DNA of 35,090 nt from an uncultured Lachnospiraceae bacterium (GTDB taxonomy: Bacteria; Bacillota; Clostridia; Lachnospirales; Lachnospiraceae): positions 1-35,090 of the forward strand of contig CANCYR010000033.1 in assembly GCA_947382355.1 (NCBI GenBank). Direction: 5' to 3'. The notes under the pieces were generated by a model. The model was given only the letters and a program-made list of their open reading frames with translations. It ran no database searches and had not been told where the DNA came from. Made by a program: the position numbers and the translations under genes. This document shows positions 10,122-17,326 of this stretch, in pieces; the stretch's first letter is position 1, and each line of letters starts with the position of its first letter.

Positions 10122-10919
10122 GTGGAAAAGGAGAAAAAAATAAAAAAATTTTTATTGTCTATACCGTTTGGCTTTTTTTGGTTCATAATCTGCTATGCAC
10201 TAGACAGTCTATTGGGGATAGCAATGTTATTTTGCTATATTCATCCTTATGAGATGTTGATTATTATTGGATATTTTATGGTCATGATACTTTATTATTT
10301 TCATAAGGCTACTAATGGTGTATGGGTTGGATATTTAGAATGCGTATTCTTATTGATTTGCTGCATTATAGGAAGCTGGTGTGCGCATGTGATTTTAACA
10401 GGCATTGCTAATCGACGCATAAATCTGTTAATTTGGGGCTGCAGGCTTATGCCCCTCTGTCTTGTGGCAATGGTAGTATCCTCTTTCGTTTATAAACGAG
10501 ATAAAAAGAGGAAGAAGCATACGCTTGCAAAAGCTCATAAAAGTATATTGTTATCCCTGCTTGGATTTTTTTGCTACTTAAGTGCTGTTGTAATGGGTGG
10601 ATATATATTGGGGTTTGAGACAATGGTTGCAATAGTACCAGTATTTGTTATCCCCTATATTATCATTGTTCAAATGATATTGGGAAAAGAGTTCAGATGG
10701 AAATTATTTTTTACGTATATTGCGATAGCTCTTATTATTATATTAAAAGGCTGCTTAATGAGTGCCGCGGGAAATTATGGTCTTGATGATTATGATATAG
10801 AAAATCTTATAATCGCATCTATACCATATGCTATTTCGGTTGCAATAGGCGAACTAATAGTATGGCTCTCTGATAAAAGAAAGGATTCCGGACTAACCAG
10901 ACAGGCGCAGAAAAGGTGA
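10122..10919 (+). CDS. Array protein A1: polytopic membrane protein of unknown family
   Basis: I do not recognise this family. The 265-residue protein has about eight hydrophobic segments with a basic cytoplasmic-looking loop (KRDKKRKKH) in the middle. Its hallmarks recur through the array: HPYE near residue 45, the motif FHKATNGVWVGYLE, RLMPLCLVAM, IPYIIIVQMIL followed by FRWKL, and the end motif IPYAISVAIGELIVWLSDKRKDS. The start is GTG at 10122, preceded by GGGAGGG, the array's standard initiation box. Compared with A3 and A5, a 1-nt deletion near the 3' end (GGCGCAG for GGCAGCAG) replaces the usual acidic tail with QKR and an early stop. It lies 30 nt after the LRR-lipase gene and 29 nt before B1, so the three are probably cotranscribed. 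Confidence 0.8.
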   Translation: MEKEKKIKKFLLSIPFGFFWFIICYALDSLLGIAMLFCYIHPYEMLIIIGYFMVMILYYFHKATNGVWVGYLECVFLLICCIIGSWCAHVILTGIANRRINLLIWGCRLMPLCLVAMVVSSFVYKRDKKRKKHTLAKAHKSILLSLLGFFCYLSAVVMGGYILGFETMVAIVPVFVIPYIIIVQMILGKEFRWKLFFTYIAIALIIILKGCLMSAAGNYGLDDYDIENLIIASIPYAISVAIGELIVWLSDKRKDSGLTRQAQKR

Positions 10920-10948
10920 AATCTGATGAAAGTGTGTGAGTAAAGAAA

Positions 10949-12283
10949 ATGAAAAAGGAAAACAGACTATTGTATGTTTTAATATCAATTTTAATAAGCT
11001 TTTTCGGATATTTGATTTATTACACCGTTTATCAAATATCCACAGTTGTGTTAGGATTATTTCTTACAACAATAAATAATGAGTTTATGGCTGAAATCAC
11101 TTTAAAACGGTGCATTTTGATTGTGATAAGTATTTGTATGTTTATACTTATATACCATTTTCACAAGGAAACAAAGGGCTTAACCATCGGCTATACGGAA
11201 GTATGCTTGCTTCTGTGGCTATGTATAGACATGGGAATTACCATAATTAGTGAACAAAAGACGGAAATATCTACAGTGCTTATATTGGATGTATTCCTTG
11301 CCATTATAAAGGATATCAAATTAGTTGCAGGTTTTCTGATTGTATTTGTGCTGGCTTCCGTCTGTTACAAAGCTAAATGTCCAATTGAGAGAAAGGCTGT
11401 AAATAAAACAAAAAGTCCTCTTTCTAATAAAAAACAAAAAATAATACATATATTTTTTGGCATTCCTGCAAGTCTGTCAGCATATGTGATATACCGTTTG
11501 GTGCATGTGGCGCTTTTGGAAACTGTTGTCTTGCTTTTTATAGCACCAAATCTTTGGGAAATGAATAACATATGCTTTGATATTTTGATGGAGATATTAA
11601 GCGGCTTTTGTTTTGCAACTTTTTTGCAGAAGTTTCATCAAAAAACACAAGGAATGATGGTTGGCTACATGGAAGCAGTTTTTTTACTTTGGCTTCCGGT
11701 TCTATGGATAGGTTTGAATGAAAACAGCAAATGGATAAATACGTTTCGCAATGCAGAAAGGGAAAAATGGTTACTGCCGGTTTTTTTATTCATTCTGATA
11801 GCAGTAAGCTTATATTATAAGAAAAATAAAACTCCAAGAAAAACAAAAATAGGGCTATTGATTTTGGGGGTAATATTTAGCTATGAAATATATTATGTCT
11901 TAATTTTATGTATCAGTATAGCTAATTTCTCTAATTTTGAACTTGCATTAATCATTTCAAGCATTATATTTAGTATTTTCTTTTTCGCGATACATCAATT
12001 GTCAAAAGGAAAAATCATAAAGCAGCTTCTTAAGGCGTATGCGGTGTTTTTAAGTGGATTATTACTTCTTTGCGGAATATATATTGCACAGGAGTGGAAT
12101 ATTGGCTCTCCTGTGCTCAATCAAAAGAATTATCTGGAAGAACTTATAAAAGATATGGTTCCAAATTTAGAAATGTATTTAGCTTATGGTCTTTCCATAG
12201 CGACAGGAGGAATATTAACTAAAGGCTGGCAATGGCTGCATGGAGAAGCCAGTCCCAAAGAAAAAATGGGGCAGAAGAATTAG
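10949..12283 (+). CDS. Array protein B1: long double-lobed polytopic membrane protein
   Basis: This is the longest array member (444 residues, roughly 12 hydrophobic segments); the family is not recognised. The array motif appears twice, as FHKETKGLTIGYTE in the first half and FHQKTQGMMVGYME in the second, each followed by LLLWL or FLLWL. The protein therefore looks like an internal duplication of the N-terminal half with a single C-terminal half. The end (YGLSIATGGILTKGWQWL) resembles the terminal motif of A proteins only weakly, so A and B types are distant relatives. The ATG at 10949 follows GTAAAGAAA, a weak ribosome binding site, and the upstream junction is shared with the A3-B3 boundary. 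Degraded copies of B1 are recognisable at 14595-14787 and 17219-17249. Confidence 0.8.
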   Translation: MKKENRLLYVLISILISFFGYLIYYTVYQISTVVLGLFLTTINNEFMAEITLKRCILIVISICMFILIYHFHKETKGLTIGYTEVCLLLWLCIDMGITIISEQKTEISTVLILDVFLAIIKDIKLVAGFLIVFVLASVCYKAKCPIERKAVNKTKSPLSNKKQKIIHIFFGIPASLSAYVIYRLVHVALLETVVLLFIAPNLWEMNNICFDILMEILSGFCFATFLQKFHQKTQGMMVGYMEAVFLLWLPVLWIGLNENSKWINTFRNAEREKWLLPVFLFILIAVSLYYKKNKTPRKTKIGLLILGVIFSYEIYYVLILCISIANFSNFELALIISSIIFSIFFFAIHQLSKGKIIKQLLKAYAVFLSGLLLLCGIYIAQEWNIGSPVLNQKNYLEELIKDMVPNLEMYLAYGLSIATGGILTKGWQWLHGEASPKEKMGQKN

Positions 12284-12298
12284 TTTTGGGAGGGTAAT

Positions 12299-13099
12299 GT
12301 GGAAAAAAGGAAAAGGATTTTAAAATTTTTAGCAGCTATACTTTTGGGAATATTTTGCTGCATGGTTGCAGGCATATTCCATATTTTATTTTGGAAGGGA
12401 ACAGAATATCCGTATATTTTCCCATATGAGACTTTTATAATAGAAGGATATTTCATGACCATAGTTATTTATTATTTTCATGAAGCTACAAATGGAGCTT
12501 GGAAAAATTATTTGGAACTTGGATTTTTACTTGTCTTCTGTATTTTAGAAGGTTGGTTTTTATATATGGATAGCCAAGGATTTGGTAATATAGTGGATTT
12601 TGAATACAAATTCATGCCAATATGCTTAGTGGCAATGCTGGTATCTTTTTTTCTCTATAAATGTAAACAAAAGCAAAAGCAGCAATGTAAGCTTATGAAA
12701 ATAAACAAAAGTGTGTTCATAATTTTAACAGGTTTTTGGAGCTATTTGGGTATTACACTTATAGGAGATAATTCTTTTAGTTTTTTTCTGATGCTGATAA
12801 TGTCACCAATATTTACAGTTCTTTATATTGTAATTGCTCAAAAAATACTAAAAAGAGAGTATAGATGGAAATTATTTTGTGCCTATATATTTGTTTTTTT
12901 GTTTTGTTTTTAAAGGTTTCTATAATGAACATATTAGAATTAGATATATATGTGTATTGTGGATTTGAGGAGTTTTTTATGCTAACAATACCATATGGTA
13001 TTGCTGTTGCAATCGGCGAGCAAATAGTATGCGTATCTGACAAAAGAAATGATTCCGGATTGGCAAAGTTAGCGGAAGGAAATATAGAACCAAATAAGT
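12299..13099 (+). pseudogene. Array gene A2, frameshifted in a T-rich tract
   Basis: This is an A-type membrane protein gene closest to A4. The GTG at 12299 after GGGAGGG opens a frame that matches A4 through FPYETF, FHEATNGAWKNYLE, FMPICLVAM and EYRWKLFCAYI, then ends at TAA 12911-12913 after 204 residues. The missing C-terminal part (IPYGIAVAIGEQIVCVSDKRNDS) continues in another frame. Alignment with A4 places a net 1-nt loss in the tract T7-G-T4-G-T5 at 12894-12911. The normal A-type stop is also gone, so the second frame runs on into B2. It could be a true pseudogene, a slippage-switchable gene or a sequencing error in the homopolymer. Confidence 0.75.
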
Positions 13100-13119
13100 G
13101 TAGGCAAGTGAATAGGGCG

Positions 13120-13704
13120 GAGAAAAGAAATAAGCTATTACCTATTTTAATATCAATTCCAATCAGCATTTTAGGATATTTAATTTATTATATAGTTTGT
13201 AAAACAGCAGCGCCAGCATTTTTAGTACTTACGCTTTTGTGTGATAATTGCAATTTTAATTACATAGATATTTATGCAATGGTTTTCGTGTGGCTTGTCT
13301 TAATAGCTGAAAGCTATTGTATGGTTATGATACTAATTCGCTTCCATAAGGCAACAAACGGTATGACTGTTGGATATTTAGAAGGATGCCTTCTTTTATG
13401 GATTTGTGGAATATTAGGGCATACATTTATTAGCGGTCAGCCATTGAAACTATCTACAGTACTTTTACTAGAATCAGATATTAGCATTTTAAGAGATATA
13501 AGGATGATGTTGTTGTGCCTGATTGTGTTTGGGGTATCATCGTTATTTTATAAGATAGGACAAAAGAAAATAGTAAAAGGGTATAAATGGAAAATTAATA
13601 AAACAATGCTGATTTTTTTGTTGACTTTTTTGAGTTGCATTGTGCTGATATGGGTGGCTTTTTATATTTGGATGGCTTTAACTTGGCAGTCTATAAGCGG
13701 ATAA
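13120..13704 (+). pseudogene. Array gene B2, in-frame with the A2 tail, start codon lost
   Basis: This is a B-type segment (LISIPISILGYLIYYIVCKT, FHKATNGMTVGYLE, LLLWICGILGH) read in the open frame 12865-13704. By alignment with B1, the codon that should be the ATG is GAG at 13120-13122, and no stop separates it from the A2 tail. It is also shorter than B1: after KWKINKTMLIFLL it ends at 13704 without the second lobe. It could be translated only as a fusion with A2, from the internal ATG at 12865, or from the ATG at 12925. If the T-tract slip were reversed, A2 and B2 would form a single protein of about 468 residues, close to B1 in size. Confidence 0.65.
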
Positions 13705-13769
13705 GGTTTAGTGCAAAACAGTTACCTTGAGTGATTTAAAAAGTGCTATAAGTTTTTGGGAGGGTAATC

Positions 13770-14585
13770 TTGAAGAAAATATATAAATTTTTATTGGCTA
13801 TACTTTTGGGCATTTTCTGGTATTTAATTCATTGTACACTAGATACTATATTGGGGATATCAATGGTGATTTGTTGTATTCATCCATATGAGACAACTGC
13901 TATCATAGGCTACATAATGATTGTGCTTCTTACTTATTTTCACAAATTGACAAATGGAGCATGGATGGGATATTTGGAAATTGGATTTTTAGTGACTTTT
14001 TGTATTGTGGGAAGTTGGTGTGGATATATCTTATTTAAGGATACAGAAAATCATGAATTTTTAAATATAATAGTTTGGGAATGCAAACTTATGCCAGTTT
14101 GTCTGTTGGCAATGTTTTTAGCATCTATGTTTTATAAAAAGAAACAAAAACAAGAAAAAAGGCAAGGGATTGAAATAATAAACAATAGTATAGTTATATC
14201 AATGATTAGCTTTTTTGGCTATTTGAGTTTTACTATAATGGGCAGTTTCATGTTTAGCTTTGAGTTAATGATGATTATAGCGCCAATACTTATAATTCCA
14301 TATATTATCATTGTACAAATGATATTAAATAAAGAATACAGATGGAAATTACTTTTTGCAAATACAATTTTATTTATTCTGTTAGCTTTAAATGCCTGTC
14401 TGATTGGTACAGTGGAAAGCTTCGGATTTGATAGTTGGGATTTAGAAAACCTTGTAATAGCTGCTATACCATATAGCATTGCTGTGTCAATCGGTGAACT
14501 GATAGTATGGATTTCTGATAAAAGAAAGGATTCCGGACTGGCAAAACCGGCAGCAGAAAAGGTAGAATTTGATGAAAGTGTGTGA
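13770..14585 (+). CDS. Array protein A3: polytopic membrane protein of unknown family
   Basis: This is a complete 271-residue A-type protein with about eight hydrophobic segments. It carries HPYE, FHKLTNGAWMGYLE, KLMPVCLLAM, a basic loop (KKKQKQEKR), IPYIIIVQMIL with EYRWKL, IPYSIAVSIGELIVWISDKRKDS and the acidic tail EKVEFDESV. It serves here as the reference for an undamaged A type. The start codon appears to be TTG at 13770, preceded by GGGAGGG at 13758-13764 and aligned with the other array starts. The stop is followed by the same short spacer as A1-B1, leading into the B3 remnant. Function is unknown. Confidence 0.8.
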   Translation: MKKIYKFLLAILLGIFWYLIHCTLDTILGISMVICCIHPYETTAIIGYIMIVLLTYFHKLTNGAWMGYLEIGFLVTFCIVGSWCGYILFKDTENHEFLNIIVWECKLMPVCLLAMFLASMFYKKKQKQEKRQGIEIINNSIVISMISFFGYLSFTIMGSFMFSFELMMIIAPILIIPYIIIVQMILNKEYRWKLLFANTILFILLALNACLIGTVESFGFDSWDLENLVIAAIPYSIAVSIGELIVWISDKRKDSGLAKPAAEKVEFDESV

Positions 14586-14594
14586 GTAAAGAAA

Positions 14595-14787
14595 ATGAAA
14601 AAGAAAAACAGACTATTGTATGTTTATACTTTTATACCATTTTTACATGGAAACAAAGGGCTTAACCATCGGCTATGCGGAAGTAGCTTATGGCTTTTCC
14701 ATAGCGGCAGGAGGAATATTAACGCAAGGCTAGCAATGGCTGCACGGAGAAGCCAGTCCCAAAGAAAAAATGGGGCAGAAGGATTAG
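14595..14787 (+). pseudogene. Array gene B3, remnant with two internal deletions
   Basis: The segment keeps three pieces of a B1-like gene: the start (MKKKNRLLYV), a short piece corresponding to B1 11141-11203, and the 3' end corresponding to B1 12181-12283. The first deletion (about 164 nt) joins two copies of TTGTATGTTT, found in intact B1 at 10970-10979 and 11134-11143. The second (about 978 nt) joins at a TA microhomology (B1 11202-11203 and 12180-12181). The first deletion shifts the frame, and a TGG-to-TAG change adds a stop in the B frame. The open frame 14595-14801 therefore encodes no meaningful protein. Confidence 0.85.
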
Positions 14788-14836
14788 TTTTTGGAGGGTA
14801 ATGTGGAAAAAAGAAAAAAGATTTTAAAATTTATAG
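14685..14836 (+). repeat. Segmental duplicate of the B1/A2 junction
   Basis: The 3' end of B3 through the first codons of A4 closely matches 12180-12335, the 3' end of B1 through the start of A2, including GAAGCCAGTCCCAAAG, the initiation box and the first residues. B3-A4 is therefore a copy of a B1-A2 block rather than an independent acquisition. Confidence 0.8.
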
Positions 14837-15606
14837 CAGCTATACTTTTGGGAATTCTTTGGTGCATAGTGGGAAGTATATTCAATTTTTTGTTTTGTGG
14901 TGTAACAGCATATTCTTATATTTTTCCATATGAGACATTCTTAGTAGAAGTATATTTTATGGTTATGATTATTTGCTGCTTTCACAAAGTTACAAACAAA
15001 GTGTGGATAAATTATTTGGAATCCGGTTTTTTGCTTGTTTTCTGTATCGTGGAAGGCTGGCTTTTATATAGGGATGTTCAGGAGTTTGGTCGTGTGGTAT
15101 TTTTTGGATATAGATTTATGCCAATTGGTATAGTGGCAGTGTTAGTATGCTTTTTTCTTTATAAATGGAAAAAAGGGCAGGTAATTTTACACAAGATAGA
15201 AAAAGTGAATATAAGTATATTCACGGTTTTAATTGGTTTTTTTTGTTATTTAGGTGCTGATGTTGTTATGTGGCTTGTTGCAATTGATTATCCAATGAGT
15301 CTAATAATATTATCAATTTTTATAATTCCGTATATCATAATTGCACAAAAAATACTGAAAAGAGAGTATAGATGGAAATTACTTCGTGCCTGCATATTGG
15401 TCTTTGCCATTTTATTTTTAAAAGTGTGTTTGCTACAAGTATTTGAACATGCACATTGCGATTTTGAAGATTTTCTAATGCCGGCTATACCATACGGGAT
15501 TGCTGTGGCAATCGGTGAACTGATAGTATGGATTTCTGATAAAAGAAAGGATTCCAGATTAGCAAAGCAAGAAGCAGAAGATATGGAATCGGATGGATAT
15601 TGGTAA
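14803..15606 (+). CDS. Array protein A4: polytopic membrane protein of unknown family
   Basis: This is a complete A-type protein of 267 residues, starting at GTG 14803 four bases after GGAGGG (14793-14798). An upstream TTG at 14791 would start inside the ribosome binding site, so I prefer 14803. Motifs: FPYETF in place of HPYE, FHKVTNKVWINYLE (the usual Gly-Tyr is Asn-Tyr), RFMPIGIVAV, IPYIIIAQKIL with EYRWKL, and IPYGIAVAIGELIVWISDKRKDS. It forms a subtype with A2. Eight hydrophobic segments are likely, with a basic loop after the fourth. B4 follows after 56 nt. Function is unknown. Confidence 0.8.
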   Translation: MEKRKKILKFIAAILLGILWCIVGSIFNFLFCGVTAYSYIFPYETFLVEVYFMVMIICCFHKVTNKVWINYLESGFLLVFCIVEGWLLYRDVQEFGRVVFFGYRFMPIGIVAVLVCFFLYKWKKGQVILHKIEKVNISIFTVLIGFFCYLGADVVMWLVAIDYPMSLIILSIFIIPYIIIAQKILKREYRWKLLRACILVFAILFLKVCLLQVFEHAHCDFEDFLMPAIPYGIAVAIGELIVWISDKRKDSRLAKQEAEDMESDGYW

Positions 15607-15662
15607 TTATAGAAAGTGAAAAGGTGTTAAATTCATTTTGTTGAAAAGGGGAAATTTTTTAC

Positions 15663-16478
15663 ATGAAAAAAGAAAAGAAAGGGTTATATGTTTTGCTTTC
15701 AATCCCTTTTGTCTTAGTTGGATATGGGCTTTATATGTTCATTTATTATATATTTTTTGGGGGACAGGTAATGACTATAACCATGCAAATGGATATTTTA
15801 ATTAGTATTCCCTGGCAGTTGGCAATTGTTGTAAGTCTGTTTATGACTGTTCCAATCTATTTCTTTCATAAACGTACAAAAGGGGTGCTGATTGGTTATG
15901 GAGAAATAAGTTTTCTTATAATAATGCTCATATATGGAGTTTACCTATGGGGTTTACCTTTATTATTAAATAGGCAGGGGATGGAATATGAGTATTCAGA
16001 AAAGCAAACATGTATGTTGTTTTTTGAGATAACAATGATAATTACTTCTATTCTTTATAAAAAGGAAAAAGAAGGGAAAATTATCTTCCGATTATTTCAA
16101 ATAATGAAGGGATTTTTTTGTTTTATAATTGGTTTGGCTGTTTACTTCAGCATGTGTTTTATTGCAGCCTTTACTCCTTGGTTTTCCATAGTAAAAAATG
16201 GAGTAGTTATTATTTTATCAATTTATATTTTTGCTCTTCTTTGGCTTTCAAAAGGAAAGTGGAACGGAAAAATGCTTGCTTTTTATGTAATATATTTACT
16301 TCTTTGGATTGGATGTTTGGGAGGAATACGTATTATAAATAAAGAATTTATAAATATTCATGATGTGGAATGGATTGTGGAAATGTTTTCAGGATATGCT
16401 GTTTCCATTTTGATAGGGGAAGTATTATTTGGGGTTTTTCATAAGAGAAACAAGAAAAAGGCTGCTGATGCAAATTGA
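15663..16478 (+). CDS. Array protein B4: divergent B-type polytopic membrane protein
   Basis: This 271-residue membrane protein sits in the B position of the fourth unit. It starts like B1 (MKKEKKGLYVLLSIP) and carries FHKRTKGVLIGYGE, a single lobe, and a C-terminal SGYAVSILIGEVLFGVFHKRN that recalls the A-type end motif. It is thus about A-sized and bridges the two types, supporting common descent. The ATG at 15663 follows AAAAGGGGAAA. A5 begins 22 nt after its stop. No catalytic motif is visible and the role is unknown. Confidence 0.75.
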   Translation: MKKEKKGLYVLLSIPFVLVGYGLYMFIYYIFFGGQVMTITMQMDILISIPWQLAIVVSLFMTVPIYFFHKRTKGVLIGYGEISFLIIMLIYGVYLWGLPLLLNRQGMEYEYSEKQTCMLFFEITMIITSILYKKEKEGKIIFRLFQIMKGFFCFIIGLAVYFSMCFIAAFTPWFSIVKNGVVIILSIYIFALLWLSKGKWNGKMLAFYVIYLLLWIGCLGGIRIINKEFINIHDVEWIVEMFSGYAVSILIGEVLFGVFHKRNKKKAADAN

Positions 16479-16500
16479 GAAAACAGTTTTTGGGGGAATT

Positions 16501-17218
16501 ATGGAAAAGGAGAAAAAAGTAAAAAAATTTTTATTGTCTATACCGTTTGGCTTTTTTTGGTTCATAATCTGCTATGCACTAGACAGTTTATTGGGGATAG
16601 CAATGTTATTTTGCTATATTCATCCCTATGAGATGTTAATTGTTATTGGGTATTTTATGGTCATGATACTTTATTATTTTCACAAGGCTACTAGTGGAAC
16701 ATGGGTTGGCTATTTAGAATGCGGATTCTTATTGATTTGCTGCATTATAGGAAGCTGGTGTGGGCATGTGATTTTGACAGGCATAGATAATCGACGCATA
16801 AATCTGTTAATTTGGGGCTGCAGGCTTATGCCGCTCTGTCTTGTGGCAATGTTAGTATCCTCTTTCGTTTATAAACGAGATAAAAAGAAGAAGCATACGT
16901 TTGCAAAAGCTCATAAAAGTATTTGTTATCCCCTATATTATCATTGTTCAAATGATATTGGGAAAAGAGTTCAGATGGAAATTATTTTTTACGTATATTG
17001 CGATAGCTCTTATTATTATATTAAAAGGCTGCTTAATGAGTGCCGCGGGAAATTATGGTCTTGATGATTATGATATAGAAAATCTTATAATCGCATCTAT
17101 ACCATATGCTATTTCGGTTGCAATAGGCGAACTAATAGTATGGCTCTCTGATAAAAGAAAGGATACCGGATTACCCAAACAGGCAGCAGAAAAGCTGGAA
17201 TCTGATGATAGTGTATGA
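16501..17218 (+). pseudogene. Array gene A5, near-copy of A1 with a 98-nt deletion
   Basis: The DNA is nearly identical to A1; the last 200 or so bases are essentially the same through TCTGATAAAAGAAAGGAT. An ATG at 16501 starts a frame matching A1 to about residue 139 (AHKSI), then shifts and ends at 17064. The rest of the protein (IPYIIIVQMIL to EKLESDDSV) is open in another frame from about 16901 to 17218. Relative to A1, 98 nt (A1 10543-10640) are missing between GTATATTGTTATCCC and GTATTTGTTATCCC, an imperfect direct repeat. Two hydrophobic segments are lost. The 3' tail keeps the A3-like acidic end that A1 has lost. It is probably non-functional. Confidence 0.85.
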
Positions 17219-17249
17219 GCAAAGAAATGGAAAAAAACAGGATATTGGC
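17219..17249 (+). pseudogene. B5 stub: start region of a fifth B-type gene
   Basis: The stretch GAGCAAAGAAATGGAAAAAAACAG (from about 17216), with ATG at 17227 and then GATATTGG, aligns with the A1-B1 and A3-B3 junctions (GAGTAAAGAAAATGAAAAAGG). Similarity stops after about seven codons, where DNA related to the DUF975 gene begins. It marks the end of the array. Confidence 0.6.
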
Positions 17250-17272
17250 AACTGATTTCTCCGCCAATATCC
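17230..17272 (-). terminator. Rho-independent terminator of the minus-strand operon
   Basis: GGATATTGGC (17240-17249) and GCCAATATCC (17263-17272) form a perfect 10-bp stem with a 13-nt loop. Read on the minus strand it is followed by TGTTTTTTT (17230-17238). It ends the operon whose last gene stops at 17310. One arm and the T-run lie in the B5 stub, and the other arm lies in the DUF975-like fragment. Confidence 0.75.
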
Positions 17273-17326
17273 CCATAAAACCCTGTCAATATCACATTCA
17301 TATAAGACATTATTTAGAATAATCGA
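17261..17326 (-). pseudogene. Fragment of a duplicated DUF975 gene 3' end
   Basis: This 66-base stretch matches 18187-18252, inside the DUF975 gene, at roughly 80 percent. Read on the minus strand it encodes YMNVILTGFYGDI, against YMNMTLTEFYEDI in the intact protein. It overlaps the final codons of the ankyrin gene in a different frame, so the DYSK end of that protein appears to be read through this fragment. Confidence 0.75.

Noticed and set aside
14595-14801. Open frame of 68 codons as a real small gene
   Set aside because: After MKKKNRLLYV it reads pieces of a B-type gene in the wrong frame. It is explained fully as a deletion remnant.
16429-16500. Upstream extension of A5 into B4
   Set aside because: It would overlap the end of B4 in another frame. 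The ATG at 16501 aligns with the A1 start and has its own ribosome binding site.
10092-17300. Mobile element or prophage carrying the array
   Set aside because: No transposase, integrase, phage gene, terminal inverted repeat or tRNA attachment site is visible. The array is explained by local duplication.
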